From: Dromiciops gliroides | Lineage: Eukaryota; Chordata; Mammalia; Microbiotheria; Microbiotheriidae | DNA length: 64,000 bases | Assembly (NCBI RefSeq): GCF_019393635.1 | Contig: NC_057861.1 | Span: 721,468,232 to 721,532,231 of the forward strand | Direction: 5' to 3' | Shown: piece by piece, positions 56,740 to 64,000 of the stretch | Numbering within the stretch: position 1 is the stretch's first letter | Layout of the letters: each line of letters starts with the position of its first letter | Made by a program: the position numbers and the translations under genes | Notes under the pieces: model-generated | Told to the model about the DNA's origin: nothing | Seen by the model: the letters and a program-made list of their open reading frames with translations, nothing else | The model's database searches: none

Positions 56740-57500
56740 GATCACATTAGAAATGAAAACAGGGGGATGGGAATAGCAAACCAGTATCCTTGCTAAGAAA
56801 ACCACAAATGGGATCACAAAAAGCTGCACACAACTAAAAATCAGTGACATCTTTTCGCTATCGAGTGGTTCACTCACCATATAAGCAAATGCTTGTTCAG
56901 AATGCAATGTGAATCACCTTTTTTTGGAAGGTGGGAGAAAGTGAATATTATGAGAGGATAGACAGTTAATAAACAATATTGTATGAAAGTAGATATCAGT
57001 TCCCCATGCAATGTTTACAAATGGGGGGTGGGGGGGAGGAGAAGGGATAAATTTACCAATTGCTCTTAATGGTGACAGTAAAGGAAAGAGGAAATTTCTA
57101 CCCTGACATATTACTCCCTAAGCAGATCACTGAAGCAAAGTTTCGAATATTTATGACTGTATTGAGTTCAAGGAAGTAACATCCTTCTTTTGCTGGTGTC
57201 CATACACCCGGACCCCACTCTCCTGCACAGAATTGTAGAATTCTAAAGGTCACAGGCTTCCCCCATCATGTAATTTTTCCATCTCCCATGATCCCTCAGT
57301 GCCTTCTTCCAGCTGTGAAAAACTAAACTTCCTATCAGCTTCCATGTCATTGAAGGACTACACTATACATTTAGGTGCTATTAATTCAAATGAAATGAGG
57401 ACAATTCAGGCCAATTCTTGGGTCAAGTCAACAGCTAGTCTCAGCATTCATGTGAACTTTAGATGTTTCATAGCTATGAAAGAAGTAATCTTCCAGTTAT
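56740..57500. other. Unassigned sequence
   Basis: Contains a G-rich spot near 57020-57040. No gene or clear repeat was recognised; the open frame at 57299-57610 has no motif. Confidence 0.4.
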
Positions 57501-57700
57501 CCTCGCTGGTTTCTATGTATTATATTCCATTCATCTTTATACAGGCAACTCTCCATGACTGGAATATACTAATTCCTAGCTTTTTTATCTTCAATCCTAG
57601 CTTTCCTTAAAGTATATCTTCAATCCTAGCTTTCCTTAAAGTATATCTTGGCTCCCACCTCACACCCACAGCCTTATGGGATCTCCTAGGGGAGATATAG
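57500..57700 (-). mobile_element. L2-like fragment
   Basis: CTCTCCATGACTGGAATATAC, then CTAGCTTTCCTTAAAG and TTGGCTCCCACCTCAC, an antisense L2-type segment that contains the 29-bp tandem duplication. Confidence 0.45.
57586..57643. repeat. Tandem duplication of a 29-bp unit
   Basis: TATCTTCAATCCTAGC... repeats exactly at 57586-57614 and 57615-57643, followed by a partial third TATCTT. Confidence 0.95.
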
Positions 57701-57860
57701 ATAAGGTAGATAGATAGAAAGAAAGATCGAGTTGGGCAGACAGACATATCTATCTGCACCTATTGATTTACCAATTTATTTATGTCTATACATACACACA
57801 CATATATACATATATACACACACATATTACCTAGGTAATATACACACACATTATAGCAAG
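57701..57860. repeat. GATA and ACACAT simple sequence
   Basis: Mixed GATAGA and CACATATA units, low complexity. Confidence 0.7.
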
Positions 57861-57999
57861 TTACAGGTGAAGAATCAGAATGGGAAGGGAGGGAGACATA
57901 ATGCTGTTTTCCCTCATTTTTAAGGAGGCAACCACTCTGAAAAGATCACAGAAATATTTTGAGGATTTTGATAGAATTTGCATTTACTTATCTTTAATT

Positions 58000-58145
58000 T
58001 TTACTGTGTCCCTGAAGTAGAATATAAGCTCCTTAAGGACAGGTACTCAATCATTATTGACTTTGTATCTACTACACCTAGCATAAAGCATTGAACATAG
58101 TGAGAGTCTAATGTACAATGAATTGAATTTAGTCTGTTTATTATC
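58000..58145 (+). mobile_element. MIR/L2-type tail
   Basis: AGAATATAAGCTCCTTAAGG, ACTTTGTATCTACTACACCT and TAGCATAAAGCATTGAACAT. Confidence 0.5.
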
Positions 58146-58409
58146 TTGGGCTTGGATGATTCTGTTAGGTCAGCCAGTACCTGCTTGAACACAATACTCA
58201 GCAGAGATAAATAATACATTGTTGGAATTAAGTACATGAAGTGCAAAAAAAGGGTGTGAATGAAACACAATGTGAAACATGAAGCCATGCATATAGAGTT
58301 GTGTTAGATATAGACATAAGTGCTGAATGGAATATATTAGCAGAAAAATTGCTGTGTTCAAAGCAAGCATATATTATCGTGAAGTATCATTTGCTGGAGC
58401 AGGTTGCTG

Positions 58410-58587
58410 TTTTTTGTTTTGTTTTGTTTTGTTTTGTTTTGTTTTGTTTTAGTGAGGCAATTGGGGTTAAGTGACTTGCCCAGGGTCACACAGCTAGTAA
58501 GTGTTAAGTGTCTGAGGCCGGATTTGAACTCAGGTACTCCTGACTCCAGGGCCAGTGCTCTATCCACTGCGCCACCTAGCTGCCCCT
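58410..58587 (-). mobile_element. WSINE-like SINE with (TTTTG)n tail
   Basis: Target duplication ggttgctg (58402-58409 and 58588-58595). The SINE body is nearly consensus, with intact A- and B-box complements. The tail has grown into repeated TTTTG units (plus strand). Confidence 0.95.
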
Positions 58588-58595
58588 GGTTGCTG

Positions 58596-59110
58596 ATTTT
58601 TTTTTTAAACCTTAGGTTGCAATGAATGAGAAAGATCTTATTGTATCAGCCCTATTATAAATACATTTTCTTGTTCCAAAGGCTACATTTTCACTTGCTT
58701 CTCTAGGAAACGACTGGGAAATAACCTACAAGCAAAATATCTTAAGAAGATATTGGTTCCTTTGTATATATCTTATTCGATTTTTTTTTTTTGGCAAAAT
58801 TGTCCATGGTATCAAGACATTTGGTAAATAAATCTTAGTTATGGCTTGTAAGTCCCTCTCAAGTGTTCTGTGGGGCTACTTGTGTCAAGTTAAAATTCTT
58901 TATGGTGACATCTGTTGAGACACTGGCTGACGGTGTTTGTGATATTATTTTTCTAAGGAAAAAATAGATTCCTTAGAAGTTGGATATTGTACATTGTTAA
59001 AAAATGTCAGTCTTCTGCAGTCTGACATCCCTTTGAGTATTCAGAAGATAGTTGTATTTCTAAAATATGTTTAATGAATTAAAGGAATGTACCATAGAAA
59101 TGTACAAATG

Positions 59111-59111
<1 letters not shown>
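58596..59111. other. Unassigned AT-rich sequence
   Basis: Nothing recognised. Confidence 0.45.

Positions 59112-59197
<86 letters not shown>
59112..59197. repeat. (TA)n microsatellite, about 43 units
   Basis: Perfect alternating TA over 86 bp. It is able to form cruciform structures. Confidence 0.98.
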
Positions 59198-59198
<1 letters not shown>

Positions 59199-59327
59199 CA
59201 TACTTCTTCCCACAGTCATGGTTTAGACATACAATCAAAGTACTATGGTAAAAATGCAATAAGAATTTAGAGTAGAAGTGAGAGGGGGGAAATGTAAAGC
59301 ATTTACACACTTCTCATGTTTTGAGCT

Positions 59328-59505
59328 TCATGGGCTCATAGATGTAGAGACAGAACGGACCTCAGAGGACAGATAGTTCAATCCTCCCTCCTCCCCCTGA
59401 AGTGGCAGATTTAAAATCACAAAATAATAAGAGGGAGATATAATTTGAACCCATTTTCTCTGACTCCAAACACAGCATTCTTTCCAATGTACAATGGAAG
59501 AACAG
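59328..59505 (-). mobile_element. MIR-like SINE
   Basis: CTCATAGATGTAGAGACAGA, ACGGACCTCAGAGGACAGAT and GAACCCATTTTCTCTGACTC. Confidence 0.6.
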
Positions 59506-59579
59506 CCTTCAGTTAGGCTTGTTTCTTCCCATGATGACATATTCTATAACAATAATAATGGTGATAATAGTAATAACTG

Positions 59580-60290
59580 ATGTTTACTGAGCATTTGAAA
59601 CTATAAAAAATTGATTCTAGCAAGTGCCATGTGAGGTACTTTAAAGTGATTTTTGTATGCTTATTTTCAATATGTGGAAACTGAGTCTCTAAAGGTGTTA
59701 AGTAACTTGACCACAGTTACAAAGGAAGTGCTAACAACAACAACATTAAAGATCATCAGCTTAATATAGAATCTTGCAAATTTCTTTCTGTTCTTTATAA
59801 AATTTCAGTCTTCTAATGGCAGACATAGTAAGGGTTACAATCATACCAGTCTTTTCTAATTGGCTTTTGATATAGGCAGCTTTTGATTTGTGATTTTTGA
59901 TTTGACTTCTGATGATTCACATTTATGACACTCAGATAATTACACCAAGCTTATAGACCTAGAACACTGACAGCAAGCAGACAGCTCACAAATGAACTTT
60001 CTCACATCAATTAATCTGCTTCCAGATAAGCTCCTATATAAATAACAATTCACATTTATATTAATATTTGTATAGTTTACAATATGATTTATGTACTTTA
60101 TAAATATCCTCAAAACAGTGATGGGGGCAAGTGCTATAATTAAGCTTATTTTACAGATTTGGAAACAGTTACAGAGCAGTTAATTGATCAATTTTCCTAA
60201 ATTTGGGGACTATCAATGATGATATTCAATGCTGGGTCTTCCTCACTACAGGTCCAGCATGCTATCCACTGAAGCACATTGTCTGACATC
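59580..60290 (-). mobile_element. Two MIR-like SINE fragments with unassigned spacer
   Basis: 59580-59740 (AATATGTGGAAACTGAGTCT, TTAAGTAACTTGACCACAG) and 60040-60290 (TTTTACAGATTTGGAAACAG, GGTCCAGCATGCTATCCACT). The sequence between is unassigned. Confidence 0.5.
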
Positions 60291-60593
60291 AATTGTCATA
60301 ACTAGATCTGGCTGTGGCACTTATTCTTGTTACAAAACTCTGGGGGTAGGATGGGATGGTTGGAGTTAAATACTCATGATAGAGGCCACCATCTTTATTT
60401 CTCATTGTCTTCTACTGGCCTTACCTAAGGAGGCATATCTCTGCTCCATTACCAGACCCCAGGTCACCACCCGCAAGGCCTTATATTGTGCTAGTCTATT
60501 CGATTCTTCATTTCTCACCTCACTTACCATGAAGAGATGGGTCAGATCCTCTAGGAGAAAAAAAGACTTTATAAAGGCAAGAGAATACCCTGC

Positions 60594-60596
<3 letters not shown>

Positions 60597-60655
<59 letters not shown>

Positions 60656-60690
60656 AGGGAAGGAAGGAAGGAAGGGGGGAGGGAGGGAAG
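60597..60690. repeat. (GA)n and (GGAA)n microsatellite
   Basis: About 28 GA units, then GGAAGGAA and GGGAGGGA. It creates Arg-Glu and Ser-Leu repeat frames on opposite strands that are not genes. Confidence 0.96.
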
Positions 60691-62114
60691 AAAAATAAAC
60701 ATTTTTATAACAGAAGTTTCTTATCATAATAACTGTAGTTCTAGTTTGCATGTGTGGTTGAAAGTTATACTGAAAGACAAAAAGTTTGATTATAAATAGA
60801 CTGTGCATATTCTAGTAATCACATCACTTTACTCTCTTAGCACTTCTATTTTAAGAGCCTTATTGAGTTTATAATTATTATTATGAATATATATTCATGA
60901 TGTCATATTTATATAGTATTTTATGTTTACAAAGCACTTTGCATAAATGAGAACAATGTAGTATTCTAAATAGGGCATTCAACCCAGAGTCAGGTACTGG
61001 CTATGTCACCCTGAGCATGTCACAGTATTGCAAAAAGAGCATGCATTTTGAAACAGTGACACCATTACTAGGTTTCTATCCCATAGATATCAAAGAAAGA
61101 AGAAAAGGGGGCACCTGTGTATGACTTCTTTTCCTCTCCCTCCATATTTTTATGCTTTTTCTTTTAATATCTTCTATGCTCTTTAGCTGTTTCAAAAATA
61201 ATTACTGTAGATATGATCATTTGGCCATATTGTTAGAAATACCAACTCCCTCATTTTCTACCATAATTATATACATTGTAGAGGAGTTCCCTTTTTGTAC
61301 AATTTTCCTTCATGTTTCAGGCAAGTTCTATCTCTCTAGATAAGAGTTTTTCAATTCTTTCTAGATTTACTTCTTTGTCCTTATCGATTCATTCTGCTTT
61401 CATGGATTTACCTATAGAACTAAACCAGGTAATTAGATTCCCAAACACCTGAAACAATTAAAAAAATGATAGTGATAAAGACCTAGCCTTTTTTTCCTTC
61501 AAAATGATTATCAATTGTATCAGCCCCAGGAGCTGTTGTCCATCTGTCATTTGTCTCTCTGGTCAAACTCTGACCCTTTCTCTCTTCCTCTAATCTATTG
61601 CACAGCTGGATTTTGAGCCCTGCTAGATCCTGGGGTGTCATGTGCCCAGCTCACTCATTTTTCAGATCATCCTTTAATCCTTGCCTAAATATTTCAATTA
61701 GCACTACTTCCCAACTTAAAACAGCTTACCATTTCCAAAATTCATCAGCACATCCAGTTTTGATTCTAGCAGCATAAATTAATCCTAACATTATTATTAT
61801 AATATCCTTATGTCTCTACAGAAACCCCTAAATTCTCTGAAATTTATCCTGTTCAAGGGGATAATTCTCAACATGAAAATAAGACCAACCACAATCTAAC
61901 CCATTCTCCTTTACCTCTATTTCCATTTCCCCTGTGGCAAAGCTTTCTCTCCCTTCATTCTTGCCCAAAGAAAGGCTTAAATTTCTGAAGGCAAGTTCAT
62001 GTGGACCTAGAAAAAGAATTATTTTTCCTTTCACCCAGAAAAAAATGGGAAGAGAAAAAAATAATAATGGGCTATAGAAAAGAAGAATTCCTGCCATGGG
62101 ACAAGTGGAAGAAT
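60691..62114. other. Unassigned, with small MIR and L1 pieces
   Basis: 60960-61025 is a short MIR remnant. 61030-61110 resembles L1 3' sequence (TTTCTATCCCATAGATATCA AAG). The remainder, including open frames at 61152-61343 and 61828-62118, shows no recognisable protein. Confidence 0.4.
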
Positions 62115-62350
62115 TCAATTAGTCAATAAGCATGTATTGTGTTTGATATATGGCAGGAATACCTCTACGCTGGAGATAGGGGAAAAATAGTGCCTACACT
62201 TGAGGAACCCACAATCTAATTGGGGATATTACAATCAAACAAATATGTATAGTCAAGTTATATGCAGGATAGGTTATGAAGCATTTTAATGCCAAACATG
62301 ATTTACTCCTTGGGGTGATAGGAAGTCATTGTAGTTTATTAAGTGTGAAT
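62115..62350 (+). mobile_element. L2-like LINE fragment
   Basis: AATAAGCATGTATTGTGTTT, AACCCACAATCTAATTGGGG and GATAGGAAGTCATTGTAGTT. Confidence 0.55.
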
Positions 62351-62479
62351 GCAACATGGCCAAACTGTCACTTTCTCATTTCTTTCCAGACTATACTCTG
62401 AACTTTCTCTACCATGTCCTCTATCCCAGGCAGTTTCATGGTCTTGTCCCCCAATCCTCCTCTTCAACTTTCTTTTCTA

Positions 62480-62600
62480 TATTGTCTTTAACCATTGGAA
62501 AATGAGCTCCTCGAAAGCAGGTACTGTTTTCTTCTTGTATTTGTATTTCCAGTAATTAGCATAGTGCCTGGAACATATTATCTTATTATAGATTTTTAAA
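62480..62600 (+). mobile_element. MIR/L2-type tail
   Basis: AAAATGAGCTCCTCGAAAGC, TTGTATTTGTATTTCCAG and AGCATAGTGCCTGGAACATA. Confidence 0.5.
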
Positions 62601-62610
62601 GTATATATTA

Positions 62611-62784
62611 GGGGGGCGGCTAGGTGGCACAGTGGATAAAGCACCGGCCTTGGATTCAGAAGTACCTGAGTTCAAATCCGACCTCAGACACTTGACACTT
62701 ACTAGCTGTGTGACCCTGGGCAAGTCACTTAACCCCCATTGCCCCGCAAAAAAAAAAAAAAAAAAAAAAAACCAAAAAGAGTAA
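62611..62784 (+). mobile_element. WSINE-like SINE, first of a tandem pair
   Basis: GGCGGCTAGGTGGCACAGTGG head, B box GAGTTCAAATCCG, tail CATTGCCCCGCA and a long poly(A). The target word aaagtatatatta precedes it and recurs after it. Confidence 0.95.
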
Positions 62785-62799
62785 AAGTATATATTATAG

Positions 62800-62951
62800 G
62801 GGTGGCTAGGTGGCACAGTAGATAAAGCACCTGCTGTGGATTCAGGAGTACCTGAGTTTAAATCCTGCCTCAAACACTTGAAACTTACTAGCTGTGTGAT
62901 CCTGGGAAAGTCACTTAACCCCCATTGCCCCGCAAAAACAAAAAAACAAAA
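62800..62951 (+). mobile_element. WSINE-like SINE, second of the pair
   Basis: Begins in the right target duplication of the first SINE and is itself followed by another aaagtatatat. It has more substitutions in the body (B box TTTAAATCCTG). Confidence 0.94.
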
Positions 62952-64000
62952 AGTATATATCATATATAGAATATGCTGGTTTTATTATACATAATTATAC
63001 AATAATGTAATTACTATACTATAGCACATATTAACAAATGCTGTTCAAATCTCCATTTTAATATACACTATTTCTCAACTGTTGCACCAATACTTGGGTA
63101 CTCAGAAAAATATAAATTGTGAAAGAAGCATGAAGAAAAAAAACATCCCACTAAGCCATTTCTTACTGGCTGTCACTGCCAAATTCTCTCAAATACCACA
63201 CTATGAATTTCACAAAAGATTTCCAACCCTGACAATTGTATACCAGCACTGACTATAATGCAGGTCTTGTGTAAATACTTTCAATTCCCCAACTCAGGTT
63301 GGGGTTGACTTTACTTTGTTAATAATTGGGGTATTGCCCCACCTTTGTTCTATTGCTCCCAGACACATGGCTAATATGATAGGAGGAAACTTGAAGAGAT
63401 TGTATACATGAATTATCATTATGCATGTATATGGACCTGCATACCTCTCTACTACACTTAAAGTTGCATCAAGGTATGGACTCTAACTTATCTAGACATT
63501 GTATTTCTCCTAGCACAGTTCACTGGAAGAGAGAAAAATCATTGAACAAATGCTTTTTGTATTGATCTGGATTATTGGATTATGCTGATGTTTCAAATAA
63601 TTAATAGTTATTCAGTAAGGGCCTAATGCTTTGCTAAGTGCTGAACATATAACAAATATCTGTTCTTGCTCTCAAAGGCCTTTCATTCTAAAAGTGAGAA
63701 AATATTTACATATTTCTTTTTCACCCCCTTTGCATACTCTCTATGAACTTGCACCAGACTAAAGTTTGAGACCTTTAAATTTGACTGACTATTTTTCCAC
63801 TAATGGTTCCATTATCTCCCATCTTTCTCAGGTCAACTGTATGACCTAAGGAAGGAAGCTGAATGAGAATGAGGCAATGAACAAGCCCTCTTTACTAAAG
63901 CTAAGGTGCTATTTGCACAAGTTATTGTGTTACACACTGCAGACCCCACTTTCCCATATGCATTATATGTTGCTGAATGTAATGAGGGCTTTGGATGAGT
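62952..64000. other. AT-rich end of the window, with an L2 fragment
   Basis: 63590-63700 carries AGTAAGGGCCTAATGC, TTTGCTAAGTGCTGAACATA and CTTGCTCTCAAAGGCC, the L2-like opening. No gene was recognised. Confidence 0.45.

Noticed and set aside
57299..57610. A 103-codon open frame
   Set aside because: No domain was recognised, and its end runs into an L2-like fragment with a 29-bp tandem duplication.
59071..59310. Ile-Tyr repeat frame
   Set aside because: Translation of the TA microsatellite.
60376..60808. Arg-Glu and Ser-Leu repeat frames on both strands
   Set aside because: They are translations of the GA/GGAA microsatellite.
3205..62951. Regularly recurring identical words, as in a CRISPR array
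   Set aside because: The recurrences are dispersed SINE copies in both orientations with poly(A) and target duplications, in mammalian DNA.
62586..62963. A 125-codon minus-strand frame with internal repeats
   Set aside because: It is the antisense reading of two tandem SINEs. The same Gly-Leu-Ser-Asp-Leu-Pro pattern appears at every SINE copy.

Overview
This 64 kb window is AT-rich, gene-poor mammalian nuclear DNA, and its repeats point clearly to a marsupial. The main marker is a short tRNA-derived SINE, present about twenty times. It opens with a GGGGCAGCTAGGTGG-like head, carries Pol III A- and B-box motifs, and ends in poly(A). This matches the young marsupial CORE-SINE group that I know as WSINE1/Mar1-like; I lean towards an Australidelphian host but cannot prove it. 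Very old L2-, MIR- and CR1/L3-like pieces and marsupial-type L1 3' ends agree. I found no bacterial, phage, CRISPR or operon-like content.

Layout. 0-11 kb: solo LTRs of three families (528, 3143, 7100, 8105, 9648), L2-like pieces and SINEs. 11-25 kb: an LTR with ATAT target duplications (11066), a degraded L1 with ORF1 remains (12135-13530), an unclassified repeated segment (about 13840 and 16300), two more LTRs (16860, 19265) and several SINEs. 25-31 kb: AT-rich, with the reverse-transcriptase relic of a Dong/R4-like non-LTR retrotransposon (about 28510-30330). 31-34 kb: an antisense L1 3' end split by a defective ERV fragment, then a CR1/L3 fragment. 36-38 kb: a nested stack of L2-like, composite and young SINE elements. 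38566-40391: a full-length processed pseudogene of peroxiredoxin 6 (PRDX6). 42-57 kb: the densest LTR region, with at least six more LTRs. 57-64 kb: simple repeats, SINEs and L2 pieces.

No functional protein-coding gene can be supported. The only recognisable cellular protein sequence is the PRDX6 retrocopy, which has all 224 codons in one frame except a stop at codon 173 and has lost the catalytic arginine 132. Other open frames are short and fall in repeats, microsatellites or random AT-rich sequence. The genes therefore do not work together; the structure here is a history of insertions. Many can be ordered because target-site duplications (TSDs) and nesting are still readable.

Family names are from memory of repeat consensus sequences, without a database search. 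Boundaries given with a TSD are exact readings; the others are approximate.
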